Assembly (NCBI RefSeq): GCF_002262935.1
Contig: NZ_NPIA01000001.1
Span: 186,001-250,000 of the forward strand
Origin: Lottiidibacillus patelloidae
GTDB taxonomy: Bacteria; Bacillota; Bacilli; Bacillales; SA5d-4
Length of the DNA: 64,000 nucleotides
Direction of reading: 5' to 3'
Shown: piece after piece, positions 27,421 through 35,346 of the stretch
Layout of the letters: each line of letters begins with the position of its first letter
How positions within the stretch are numbered: the first letter of the stretch is position 1
Made by a program: the position numbers and the translations under genes
Notes under the pieces: generated by a model
The model's input: the letters and a program-made list of their open reading frames with translations, nothing else
Database searches by the model: none
Told to the model about the DNA's origin: nothing

Positions 27421-27451
27421 AATTATTTGAAAAGATGAGTTGGTGAAGCTA

Positions 27452-27931
27452 ATGAAAGTGCTATTTTTATGTACAGACAACTACACAAGAAGTGTATCTG
27501 CAGAAATGTGTCTTAAACATTACTTAAAGAAGAATAATATAAAAGGAATTGAAGTTGCTTCAGCAGGAGTAAGAGCGAATAGCGACTTAAGTAAGTATTC
27601 TAGTATTCATTTTGAAAGAATGAAAGAGTTAGAGATAGATACGTCCTCTTTTGAAAGAAATCAATTTGAGAAAGATTTTTTCACTTTATATGATGTGATT
27701 GTTGGAATGGGTGTTGAGCACAAACAATATCTTTTTGAGCAATATGGCGAAAAGATATACGTATTTAATGAAATCTATAAAAATGATGAAAGTTCTTTAG
27801 TAGTACCGCCTCCAGATGAAAAAGGGCTTTACTTACTTGAAATTAAGAATATGGTCGATGACCTTCTACGAGCGATGCCTGCATTTGTGAACAACTTACT
27901 TAAACTTCAAAAGATGCAGGTGAAAAGGTAA
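27452..27931 (+). CDS. Low-molecular-weight protein-tyrosine-phosphatase / arsenate-reductase-like protein
   Basis: A 159-residue protein of the LMWP fold. The P-loop LFLCTDNYTRS at residues 4-14 is the C-x5-R-S signature, with the nucleophilic Cys at 7. The C-terminal DP motif of true LMW-PTPs appears as PPPDEKG, a weaker match, so substrate may differ. Start chosen at ATG 27452 after GTTGGTGA; the TTG at 27440 would add four residues. Precedes the HesB-like selenoprotein by 44 bases, which suggests one redox or metabolic unit. Confidence 0.78.
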   Translation: MKVLFLCTDNYTRSVSAEMCLKHYLKKNNIKGIEVASAGVRANSDLSKYSSIHFERMKELEIDTSSFERNQFEKDFFTLYDVIVGMGVEHKQYLFEQYGEKIYVFNEIYKNDESSLVVPPPDEKGLYLLEIKNMVDDLLRAMPAFVNNLLKLQKMQVKR

Positions 27932-27975
27932 TGGGAAAATGGCTAATGGCCAATAGGATAGGAATGAGGATATGA

Positions 27976-28257
27976 ATGGAGATTTCAATTGAAGCAAGTC
28001 AATTTCTCCAGCACTTAATGGGGAAATGGAAGAAGTCAGGTGTAAGAATTGGCTATAACGAAAAAAGCACATGAGGTTTATCTAACTTTAAATTAACTCT
28101 GGATGAGTTAAAAGATGGGGATATTGTAAAGGAAGTTAATGGATTAACTGTTTTCTACAATGATGAAGTTGTTCCACATATTGAACGATTAATCATCACT
28201 TATGAAAATGGTAGACTTGGATTACATGACTTAGAAAAAGTGAATAAGTTAAAATGA
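27976..28257 (+). CDS. HesB/IscA-like selenoprotein candidate with in-frame TGA
   Basis: The reading frame runs from ATG 27976 (AGGA upstream) to TGA 28255-28257, 93 residues, broken only by TGA 28072-28074 at residue 33. The text on both sides joins as RIGYNEKST-U-GLSNFKLTLDEL, then DGDIVKEVNGLTVFYNDE. HesB-like proteins carry a Cys-Gly motif here, and Sec-containing HesB-like proteins are an established bacterial selenoprotein family. A 7-bp hairpin TTAACTC/GAGTTAA with loop TGGAT starts 18 bases after the TGA (see SECIS entry). Likely cofactor or Fe-S related; exact role unknown. A plain pseudogene is less likely because two similar cases lie in this window. Confidence 0.85.
28072..28111 (+). 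promoter_or_regulatory. Bacterial SECIS-like element of the HesB-like gene
   Basis: TGA 28072-28074, then TTAACTC (28093-28099), loop TGGAT (28100-28104) and GAGTTAA (28105-28111): a perfect 7-bp stem. The loop starts 25 bases past the TGA with G as its second base, as expected for bacterial SECIS hairpins bound by SelB. Confidence 0.8.
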
Positions 28258-28292
28258 ACTTAAAAGATATAGAAAGTAATTAGGAGAGTACT

Positions 28293-28631
28293 ATGCACTT
28301 TATTATTGATATCATTGGTTTTATAGTACGATTTATTATTGGGCTTTTGGTAGATTTGTTTATATGGAAGAAAATTAGAAATATATTTTTTTCGCATGAA
28401 AAAACTGTGTTAGAGCTACAAAAAGAATTATCATGGTTTAGAGAATTTATGAATGATCCCAGATATGACCATATTATATTTAATAATTATGAAGTTAAAC
28501 GATATTTAGCAAATGGGAATAATTTAGATAACCTTTATGATAGTGAACAAGAAAAGGAAGTTTTTAAGAATCTCGTTATGAAAGAACATAAAAGGTATGT
28601 TGGCATTGGTATGGATAAAGGAACTTCCTAA
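28293..28631 (+). CDS. Small membrane protein with cytoplasmic tail, unknown
   Basis: 112 residues. A strongly hydrophobic N-terminus (IIDIIGFIVRFIIGLLVDLFI, about 4-24) is followed by a charged, probably cytoplasmic region (FSHEKTVLELQKELSWFREF) with no recognised motif. RBS TAGGAGAG before ATG 28293. Its last codons lie inside the terminator hairpin at 28620-28653. Confidence 0.6.
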   Translation: MHFIIDIIGFIVRFIIGLLVDLFIWKKIRNIFFSHEKTVLELQKELSWFREFMNDPRYDHIIFNNYEVKRYLANGNNLDNLYDSEQEKEVFKNLVMKEHKRYVGIGMDKGTS

Positions 28632-28653
28632 CGCATTAGGAAGTTCCTTATTG
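28620..28653. terminator. Bidirectional terminator
   Basis: Perfect 12-bp stem GGAACTTCCTAA / TTAGGAAGTTCC with a 4-nt loop between convergent genes; the stop codon at 28629-28631 is within the stem. Confidence 0.85.
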
Positions 28654-28655
28654 TT

Positions 28656-29333
28656 TTATATAGAAACTTTATTTTCAGACCACTTTTCTAAAGTATAAGC
28701 CATCTCCCAGAAGTCTAGTTCATAGTAGCTACTTATGATAAAGTGTTCTTTCATTCTTTCACGATCTTTTTCTGACACAGTTTCGGCAATCGCATCTAGT
28801 CGATTAATTTGCTCTTCAACTAACTCTCGGAACCACTCCCCACCATAAGCTGCAATCCATTCTTGATAAATCGGTTCTTGTGGAGATTCGTCTGTAAGGC
28901 GTTCACCAACCTCATAATACAACCAATAGCAAGGTAAAATGGCTGCAATAATGTCTCCGATATGACCTTCATAAGCCGCGCGGTACATATGGGAAGTGTA
29001 CGCATATGCAGTCGGTGCAGGCTTAAAGTTCTCCATTTCCTCTTTTGTAATTCCTAAACGCTTACTAAAATTTTCATGAAGCGATAACTCTGCTTCATAC
29101 GTTCCTTGCGCATGTGCAGCCATTCTTGCTGTCGTATGTAAATCACCTGCTTTAGCCGCTCCTAACGCTTGAACTTTTGCAAAGTGTGTTAAATAATAAG
29201 CATCTTGCATCACATAGTACCGGAAGTTTTCTAACGGTAAATCTCCTTTCCCAATTCCCTTGACGAAAGGATGGGCAAAACTTGCTTCCCAAATAGCATT
29301 TGCTTCATTTCTTAGCTGTGCTGAAAATTTCAT
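28656..29333 (-). CDS. tenA: Thiaminase II / aminopyrimidine aminohydrolase TenA
   Basis: A 225-residue all-helical protein. Signature text: FVKGIGKGDLPLENFRYYVMQDAYYL (N-terminal half), Cys in AAILPCYWLYYEVGE (about 133) and the C-terminal Glu in SSYYELDFWEMAY. It salvages the pyrimidine of degraded thiamine to feed HMP synthesis. ATG 29333 is chosen after GAGGAGTG; the longer reading would run through the leader. A TPP riboswitch and terminator precede it, confirming the thiamine role. Confidence 0.93.
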   Translation of the reverse strand: MKFSAQLRNEANAIWEASFAHPFVKGIGKGDLPLENFRYYVMQDAYYLTHFAKVQALGAAKAGDLHTTARMAAHAQGTYEAELSLHENFSKRLGITKEEMENFKPAPTAYAYTSHMYRAAYEGHIGDIIAAILPCYWLYYEVGERLTDESPQEPIYQEWIAAYGGEWFRELVEEQINRLDAIAETVSEKDRERMKEHFIISSYYELDFWEMAYTLEKWSENKVSI

Positions 29334-29360
29334 ACAATCACTCCTCATTGTTTTTAAAAA

Positions 29361-29395
29361 TAAAAAACCACCTTCAATTATTTGAAAGTGGTTGT
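29361..29395 (-). terminator. Riboswitch-controlled terminator upstream of tenA
   Basis: On the minus strand ACCACTTTCAA / TTGAAGGTGGT (one G-U) is followed by a T run, between the TPP aptamer and the tenA start. It probably forms when TPP binds. Confidence 0.75.
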
Positions 29396-29424
29396 AGAAA
29401 ACGTTATACATAACATTTATACAC

Positions 29425-29513
29425 CACTTCCCTACGCTAGTATGAACTAGATCAGGTTCAGAGGGTCTTAAAGTAGCACTTTAATCTCAGCCTTTAAAAG
29501 GCTCCCCTAGTGG
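29425..29513 (-). promoter_or_regulatory. TPP (THI) riboswitch
   Basis: The minus strand reads CTAGGGGAGCC, then GGCTGAGAT, ACCCTCTGAACCTGATC, then GCGTAGGGAAG, the canonical conserved blocks of the thiamine pyrophosphate aptamer in order. It lies about 95 bases upstream of tenA and is followed by a terminator, so TPP should reduce tenA transcription. Confidence 0.95.
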
Positions 29514-29644
29514 ACAAACTATTCTATTATTAGTAAAATTTTCTAAATAAAGGATAACGATAGATAAGTAGAAAGTCAAATTTGTTTACAATTTAATATA
29601 CGAAAAGAAGAATAAAATATGACAATAAAAAGAGAGATGAACAA

Positions 29645-30592
29645 ATGCACAATTTATCAATCGATGTATTGAAGAATAATATTACAAGCATCCTATCAGC
29701 TAATAGCATTTCTTTAATCCAAAAAGGATACTCTAGTGATAAAAAGTATCTCGTCTCGTTTGCGGATGGCCAAAGAAATCTACTTAGAATAGGTAAGATT
29801 GAGTCTTACGAGCGAAAGAGCGCAGAAATAAAGGTATTGCAGCAGGCAAAACGATTCGATGTACAGTGCCCAGAACCAATAGAGATAGGAAAATTTAAGG
29901 AATTAGGTTTATGTTATTACATCGTATCCTATATTGAAGGTGAAGAAGCACGAGAATACTTGCCCCTTTTTACAGAGGATGATCAGAAAAAAATAGGAGT
30001 TTCTGCAGGAAAAGACTTAGCAAGGATTCATCGTATACCAGCTCCAAACCACATGAACTCATGGTATGAACGGGCAATGAGTAAACATTATCGCTATACA
30101 GAAGCATATAAGACATGTGGCATTAAACTATCCAATGATGAAAAAATTTTGGCTTACATAGAAGAGAATAAACATTTATTAAAAAGTCGTCCAAATCAAT
30201 TACAACATGATGATTTTGGTCCTAGTAATCTAATTATTAAAGATAAAAAGTATAGTGGAGTCATTGATTTTAACAATTTTGATTGGGGCGATCCATACCA
30301 TGATTTCGTCAAAATTGCATTATTTACTACTGAAATAAGTATTCCTTTTTCCATTGGACAGTTGAATGGCTATTTTAATGGAAAAATTCCAGAAGATTTC
30401 TGGAAGCTTTATTCCGTCTATGTTGCGATGGTTTTGTTCTCATCAATAATATGGTCGCAACGCTTTGCGCCAGGTCAATTAGAAGAAATGAAAACTAGGC
30501 TTGAGAGAATTATAGAAGAGCATCACAATTTTGAACTTCAAAAACCTACATGGTTTACACAAGAAAACGATGAAACGGAGAATGTACTATGA
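29645..30592 (+). CDS. Aminoglycoside phosphotransferase-like (APH) kinase
   Basis: A 315-residue protein of the APH/choline kinase superfamily. The catalytic loop is LQHDDFGPSNLIIKD (about 190-204: HxDxxxxN) and the metal Asp lies in GVIDFNNFDWGDPYHD (about 208-223). Such kinases phosphorylate many small molecules; the fold does not by itself indicate antibiotic resistance. Overlaps the next gene by four bases (ATGA). Confidence 0.82.
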   Translation: MHNLSIDVLKNNITSILSANSISLIQKGYSSDKKYLVSFADGQRNLLRIGKIESYERKSAEIKVLQQAKRFDVQCPEPIEIGKFKELGLCYYIVSYIEGEEAREYLPLFTEDDQKKIGVSAGKDLARIHRIPAPNHMNSWYERAMSKHYRYTEAYKTCGIKLSNDEKILAYIEENKHLLKSRPNQLQHDDFGPSNLIIKDKKYSGVIDFNNFDWGDPYHDFVKIALFTTEISIPFSIGQLNGYFNGKIPEDFWKLYSVYVAMVLFSSIIWSQRFAPGQLEEMKTRLERIIEEHHNFELQKPTWFTQENDETENVL

Positions 30593-30966
30593 AACCTTAT
30601 GGATATAGCCTTAAATCAGTAACACCAATTTTTCGTATTTTTGATGTTGAAAAAGCAATAGCGTTTTACACAGGATATTTATCATTTCAAGTAGATTGGC
30701 AACATCAGTTTGAAGAAAACTTTCCAATTTATATGCAAGTCTCACTAAATGGCTGTATCCTTCATTTCTCCGAACATCACGGTGATTGTAGTCCTGGTGC
30801 AGCAATTAGAGTTGAAATAGTTGGGATTGAAGCGCTCTACGAGGAATTATCTACAAAACAATACAAATATGCCAAGCCCGCTATTGAAGTTACTCCTTGG
30901 AATACAAAGGAAATGCAAGTGACAGACCCGTTCGGAAACAAAATAAATTTCTATGAAAATATGTAA
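30589..30966 (+). CDS. Glyoxalase/bleomycin-resistance (VOC) family protein
   Basis: A 125-residue single VOC domain. Text PIFRIFDVEKAIAFYTGYL and CILHFSEHHGD, then QVTDPFGNKINFYEN at the end, is typical of the glyoxalase-like family that includes bleomycin-binding proteins. Catalytic or binding role unknown. The ATG overlaps the kinase TGA. Confidence 0.82.
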   Translation: MKPYGYSLKSVTPIFRIFDVEKAIAFYTGYLSFQVDWQHQFEENFPIYMQVSLNGCILHFSEHHGDCSPGAAIRVEIVGIEALYEELSTKQYKYAKPAIEVTPWNTKEMQVTDPFGNKINFYENM

Positions 30967-30983
30967 AAAAGGGGATATACATA

Positions 30984-31391
30984 ATGACACCACCAAAACA
31001 TATCGTTTCAGCGGCAGCTATTATACTAAATGATAAAAATGAACTCCTATTAATTAAAGGGCCGCGTCGAGGTTGGGAAATGCCTGGCGGACAAGTGGAA
31101 GAGGGAGAGTCTTTGAAGGAAGCGGCCATTCGTGAAACGAAAGAAGAATGTGGATTAGATATTGAAGTGACAAAATTTTGTGGCGTGTTTCAAAATGTAA
31201 GTCGCTCGATATGTAATACATTATTTTTAGCGAAGCCAATCGGCGGTAACCTCACGACAACAGATGAATGTTTAGATTATGGTTTTTTTCCGATTGAAGA
31301 AGCATTAGAGATGGTCACTCACAAAAACTTTAGGCAACGATTTGAATATTGTTTGGATGAAGAAAGACAGCCATTTTATATAGAGTTTTAA
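30984..31391 (+). CDS. NUDIX hydrolase
   Basis: A 135-residue intact NUDIX protein. NUDIX box GGQVEEGESLKEAAIRETKEECG (about 32-54) is complete, with the WEMPGGQ entry. It hydrolyses a nucleoside diphosphate linked to another group; substrate unknown. AAGGGG precedes ATG 30984. Third gene of the kinase-VOC-NUDIX series. Confidence 0.88.
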   Translation: MTPPKHIVSAAAIILNDKNELLLIKGPRRGWEMPGGQVEEGESLKEAAIRETKEECGLDIEVTKFCGVFQNVSRSICNTLFLAKPIGGNLTTTDECLDYGFFPIEEALEMVTHKNFRQRFEYCLDEERQPFYIEF

Positions 31392-31449
31392 TAAAGATAT
31401 TAATAAGAGAATATAGTAGTTCTATTAGTGGAAGGGAGTTAATACGTTG

Positions 31450-32151
31450 ATGGATGAAAAGATTTTAAACAATGATCAATTATATAACTTGTTAGATTCA
31501 TTACTAAGAGATCCTATAGTCTTTTGGGATGATTTTTATGAAGATCGTGATAAGAAAATCCCTTTTTTCAAAAACTCCCCTGATGAAAATTTAGTCGAAT
31601 ATTTTAGAGATGGATTAAATCCTACACTAGTATTAGAGATTGGTTGTGGACCTGGTAGAAATGCAATATATATGGCAAAACAAGGGTGCGAAGTTGATGG
31701 GCTAGATCTCTCAAAAGCAGCACTTAAGTGGGCACAAGAAAGAGCAGATGAGGCAGGGGCCAATATTAATTTCATTTGTAAATCTTTATTTGATTTTAAT
31801 GTAGAACCATATACATATGACTTCATCTACGACAGTGGAATGTTCCACCACCTTGCACCGCATAGAAGGATCACATATTTAAATAAGATTCGTAAAGCTT
31901 TAAAACCTAATGGTTATTTCGGGATTGTTTGCTTTAATACGGATGGTGCCCCAGCAAGTACTGATTGGGAAATTTATCGAGATAGAAGTTTAAAAGGCGG
32001 AATCGGTTACTCAGAAGAACGTTTTAGAGAAATATTTGAAGAACACTTCAATATCATTCATTTAAGAACGATGAAAAATACGCCACCTCAAAGTGGAATG
32101 TTCGGAATAGACTTCTTATGGACGTCATTAATGCAAATTAAAGGTGAGTGA
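31450..32151 (+). CDS. Class I SAM-dependent methyltransferase
   Basis: A 233-residue Rossmann methyltransferase. VLEIGCGPGRNAIYMA (about 61-76) is motif I, DGLDLSKAAL motif II, and YDFIYDSGMFHHLAPHRR (about 126-143) the post-I region. Closest to small-molecule methyltransferases; substrate unknown. GAAGGGAG at 31432-31438 could serve TTG 31447 or ATG 31450; I use the ATG. Confidence 0.82.
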   Translation: MDEKILNNDQLYNLLDSLLRDPIVFWDDFYEDRDKKIPFFKNSPDENLVEYFRDGLNPTLVLEIGCGPGRNAIYMAKQGCEVDGLDLSKAALKWAQERADEAGANINFICKSLFDFNVEPYTYDFIYDSGMFHHLAPHRRITYLNKIRKALKPNGYFGIVCFNTDGAPASTDWEIYRDRSLKGGIGYSEERFREIFEEHFNIIHLRTMKNTPPQSGMFGIDFLWTSLMQIKGE

Positions 32152-32216
32152 TAAATAAAGGAGCTATTACCTGCTCGTAGAATTATATACATATAACGTA
32201 TATAAGAGGTGAGAGT

Positions 32217-33011
32217 ATGAATGCACATGAAATAGAATACAAGCTTTATGGAGATGACATGCAATTCGTCGAAATTGAATTAGATCCAGGTGAAAGTGCA
32301 GTTGCTGAAGCTGGCGGTATGATGATGATGGAAGACGATATTGAAATGGAAACAATCTTTGGGGATGGTACAGAAGTAAAAGGTGGATTATTCGGTAAAC
32401 TAGTTGGTGCTGGAAAGCGATTAGTAACTGGTGAGAGTCTCTTTATGACAGTCTATACAAACGATGGAGGAGTAAAAAGACATGTTTCTTTTGCCGCTCC
32501 ATACCCAGGAAAAATTATACCTGTTGATTTGAGTGAACTTGGCGGAAAGGTAATCTGTCAAAAGGATTCGTTCCTTTGTGCTGCAAAAGGCGTTTCAATT
32601 GGCATAGACTTTCAAAAAAAATTAGGCGCAGGTTTCTTTGGTGGAGAAGGTTTTATTATGCAGAAGCTTGAAGGTGATGGGTTAGCATTTTTGCATGCAG
32701 GTGGAACAATTCATCGTCGTGAATTACAGCCTGGTGAAAGACTTCGAATAGATACAGGGTGCCTTGTTGCATTAACAAAAGAAGTGGATTATGACATTGA
32801 ATATGTTGGCAAAGTGAAAACGGCCCTATTTGGTGGGGAAGGATTATTTTTTGCAACAGTTAAAGGACCAGGTACTGTCTGGATTCAATCACTTCCTTTC
32901 AGTCGCTTAGCAGATCGAATCTTTGCTAGTGCACCAAGTAATGGCGGGAAATCGAAAGGTGAAGGCAGCGTCTTAGGTGGAATTGGTGACTTACTTAACG
33001 GTGATGATTAA
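32217..33011 (+). CDS. TIGR00266/AIM24-family protein
   Basis: A 264-residue beta-rich protein: [21 protein letters not shown] (about 28-48), [28 protein letters not shown], and [14 protein letters not shown] are typical of the AIM24 family found in many bacteria. The role is unknown; members are often linked to membrane or tailocin-like stress genes. GAGGTGAGAG precedes ATG 32217. A 141-residue membrane protein follows after 23 bases. Confidence 0.85.
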   Translation: MNAHEIEYKLYGDDMQFVEIELDPGESAVAEAGGMMMMEDDIEMETIFGDGTEVKGGLFGKLVGAGKRLVTGESLFMTVYTNDGGVKRHVSFAAPYPGKIIPVDLSELGGKVICQKDSFLCAAKGVSIGIDFQKKLGAGFFGGEGFIMQKLEGDGLAFLHAGGTIHRRELQPGERLRIDTGCLVALTKEVDYDIEYVGKVKTALFGGEGLFFATVKGPGTVWIQSLPFSRLADRIFASAPSNGGKSKGEGSVLGGIGDLLNGDD

Positions 33012-33034
33012 TAGAACACGAAAGGGGGAGTTAG

Positions 33035-33460
33035 ATGTCTGAAAAAAAGCCAATAAATTATCGCATAGTATTAGTGATGATTATCATTTTTATATACTCC
33101 CTTTTCCTTATATATTCTGGATTGAAGGATCCAATAGCTATAATTGATGTCATTATAGGAGTAGTACTTTTAATCGGAGTTTTTACTTATTTGCCTAGAG
33201 AACTTAGAACTACAAAGGAAGATATCATGCTGAAATGGGAAAAGGATCGTGAAAAAGGGAAAAAGTATTTCATCTTCATTCATGGACCTGCTTTCTACAG
33301 TTTCCCACTAGCGATAGTTTTGGAAATTAGTGATGGGACTCATACGATACAGGGGTTTATAATAAAATTAGCAATCTTTTATGTCATCGGTATGCTTATG
33401 GGATTATACACTTACTCAAATTCTGAGGACAAATATAAAAGATGGAAATATGATCAATAA
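33035..33460 (+). CDS. Four-span small membrane protein, unknown
   Basis: A 141-residue protein with hydrophobic spans near residues 10-27, 33-50, 88-100 and 110-127 and a charged middle (LRTTKEDIMLKWEKDREKGK). No family recognised. AAAGGGGGAG precedes ATG 33035, so it likely shares a transcript with the AIM24-family gene. Confidence 0.6.
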   Translation: MSEKKPINYRIVLVMIIIFIYSLFLIYSGLKDPIAIIDVIIGVVLLIGVFTYLPRELRTTKEDIMLKWEKDREKGKKYFIFIHGPAFYSFPLAIVLEISDGTHTIQGFIIKLAIFYVIGMLMGLYTYSNSEDKYKRWKYDQ

Positions 33461-33493
33461 AAAATCGCTTAGGATACCCCTAAGCGATTTTGC
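33460..33493. terminator. Bidirectional terminator
   Basis: 12-bp stem AAATCGCTTAGG / CCTAAGCGATTT with a 4-nt loop between the convergent membrane-protein and rocD genes. Confidence 0.85.
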
Positions 33494-33497
33494 AGTC

Positions 33498-34694
33498 TTA
33501 AGCTGATAAAATTTTACGAATTCGCTCTAGCGCCCAATCTAGTTCTTCTTTTGAAATTACTAGTGGTGGAGCGAAACGGATAACATTTTCATGCGTTTCT
33601 TTACATAATAAACCTTCTGCTTTTAGTGCTTCACAATGACTACGTGCTGGCTCGTTTAATTCAACACCGATAAATAATCCTTTACCGCGAACTTCTTTAA
33701 TAACTGGATTATCAATCTTCTTTAACTCATCCATAAAATAAGTTCCTAATTCTAATGAACGATCTGCTAACTTTTCGTCAACTAACACGTCAAGTGCAGC
33801 GATTGAAACAGCACAAGCAAGTGGATTACCACCAAATGTAGACCCGTGAGAACCAGGCTCAAATACACCTAAAATATTACGATCAGCAGCAACACATGAG
33901 ATAGGGAATACACCGCCACCTAATGCTTTACCTAAAATGTACATGTCTGGCTTGAAACCTTCCCAGTCAGAAGCGAACATTTTTCCAGAACGACCTAATC
34001 CAGCTTGAATTTCATCAGAAACGAATAATACGTTTTCTTGCTTACATAAATCATATGCAGCTTTTAAGAATCCTTCTGGAGGAATGATAATCCCTGCTTC
34101 ACCTTGAATTGGCTCAATTAAGAATGCTGCAGTATTCGGTGTAATCGCATTCTTCAATGCTTCTAAATCACCATAAGGAATAATTTTTATCCCAGGTAAC
34201 ATTGGTCCGAATCCACGCTTATATTCATCATTAGAAGATAAAGATACAGCAGTCATCGTACGCCCGTGGAAGTTATCCACACATGCGATAATTTCCGCTT
34301 GGTTCTCCGCAACACCTTTTACATCGTATGCCCAACGACGAACAGCTTTTACCGCTGTTTCAACCGCTTCAGCACCAGTGTTCATTGGTAAAACCATTTC
34401 CATGTTTGTTAGTTTAGCAACCTTTTCATACCAAGGTCCTAATTGATCGTTATGGAATGCACGAGACGTTAAAGTAATTTTATCTGCTTGTGCCTTTAAT
34501 GCTTCAATAATTCTAGGGTGACGATGTCCTTGGTTTACTGCAGAGTATGCACTAAGCATATCCATATATTTATTTCCTTCAGGATCTTTTACCCAAACAC
34601 CTTCTGCTTCAGATACAACGATTGGCAGTGGGTGATAGTTATTTGCGCCATATTTTTCAGTGACTTCAATTATGTTATTTGTTTTTGTAGTCAT
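33498..34694 (-). CDS. rocD: Ornithine aminotransferase
   Basis: A 398-residue class III aminotransferase. PLP contacts [13 protein letters not shown] (about 102-114) and DNFHGRT, Asp in [20 protein letters not shown] (about 225-244), and the Schiff-base Lys in [10 protein letters not shown] (about 252-261). It converts ornithine to glutamate-5-semialdehyde in arginine catabolism. The long [14 protein letters not shown]-terminus fits RocD rather than acetylornithine aminotransferase. RBS GGAGGT before ATG 34694. Monocistronic. Confidence 0.92.
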   Translation of the reverse strand: MTTKTNNIIEVTEKYGANNYHPLPIVVSEAEGVWVKDPEGNKYMDMLSAYSAVNQGHRHPRIIEALKAQADKITLTSRAFHNDQLGPWYEKVAKLTNMEMVLPMNTGAEAVETAVKAVRRWAYDVKGVAENQAEIIACVDNFHGRTMTAVSLSSNDEYKRGFGPMLPGIKIIPYGDLEALKNAITPNTAAFLIEPIQGEAGIIIPPEGFLKAAYDLCKQENVLFVSDEIQAGLGRSGKMFASDWEGFKPDMYILGKALGGGVFPISCVAADRNILGVFEPGSHGSTFGGNPLACAVSIAALDVLVDEKLADRSLELGTYFMDELKKIDNPVIKEVRGKGLFIGVELNEPARSHCEALKAEGLLCKETHENVIRFAPPLVISKEELDWALERIRKILSA

Positions 34695-34853
34695 AATATT
34701 ACCTCCAATTCCTTATTATGTAGACGTTTCCATTATAACAATCATTTCTTACGTTTGTATATTCCTTTTCCCTCTTCCTTATTATGCGTTCCTTTTCTAC
34801 AATAAAACATGATATGATAAGAAAAAAGTTATCTATACATAGGAGGATAAAAA

Positions 34854-35219
34854 ATGTTACATGCACACGTGTCATCTTGGATAATGGTATTGGTATTATT
34901 TATTGTTGTTTTACTTCTGCATAAGCTTGGTAAAGCAAAAGGTGCGAAAATTACACACATGGTATTGCGCTTATTTTTACTTTTAACTGCAATTACAGGA
35001 ATAGGGATGGTTTTTCAATATCATAGCTATTCAGCTGTTATGGTAGCATTATCATTGAAAGTAATTCTTTCTCTTTATGTACTATTCTTAATTGAAAAGA
35101 TTTTAGTTCGTACGAAAAAGGGAACATTAGAATCACATTATTGGATTCAATTTATTCTTGTCGTAGCAACAATCTTATACTTAGGTTTAGGTGTATTACC
35201 ATTCTCGTTTATGGGATAA
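34854..35219 (+). CDS. yisL: YisL family (UPF0344) membrane protein
   Basis: A 121-residue protein with four hydrophobic helices; MLHAHVSSWIMVLVLF, HMVLRLFLLLTAITG and LSLKVILSLYVLFLIEKIL are characteristic of YisL. Function unknown. Its place near asnO matches B. subtilis. AGGAGG precedes ATG 34854. Confidence 0.88.
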   Translation: MLHAHVSSWIMVLVLFIVVLLLHKLGKAKGAKITHMVLRLFLLLTAITGIGMVFQYHSYSAVMVALSLKVILSLYVLFLIEKILVRTKKGTLESHYWIQFILVVATILYLGLGVLPFSFMG

Positions 35220-35232
35220 TACTTAGCACTGT

Positions 35233-35266
35233 AAGAGCTGTAGACATATGTCTACGGCTCTTTTTC
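35233..35266 (+). terminator. Terminator after yisL
   Basis: AAGAGCTGTAGAC / GTCTACGGCTCTT stem with a G-U pair and T5. Confidence 0.8.
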
Positions 35267-35346
35267 TATATCGACATGCAATAATAAATCTCTCTTGCAT
35301 ACAATAAATACAGCTTGAAATGGCAGAAAACGAGAGGGAGAGTAAA

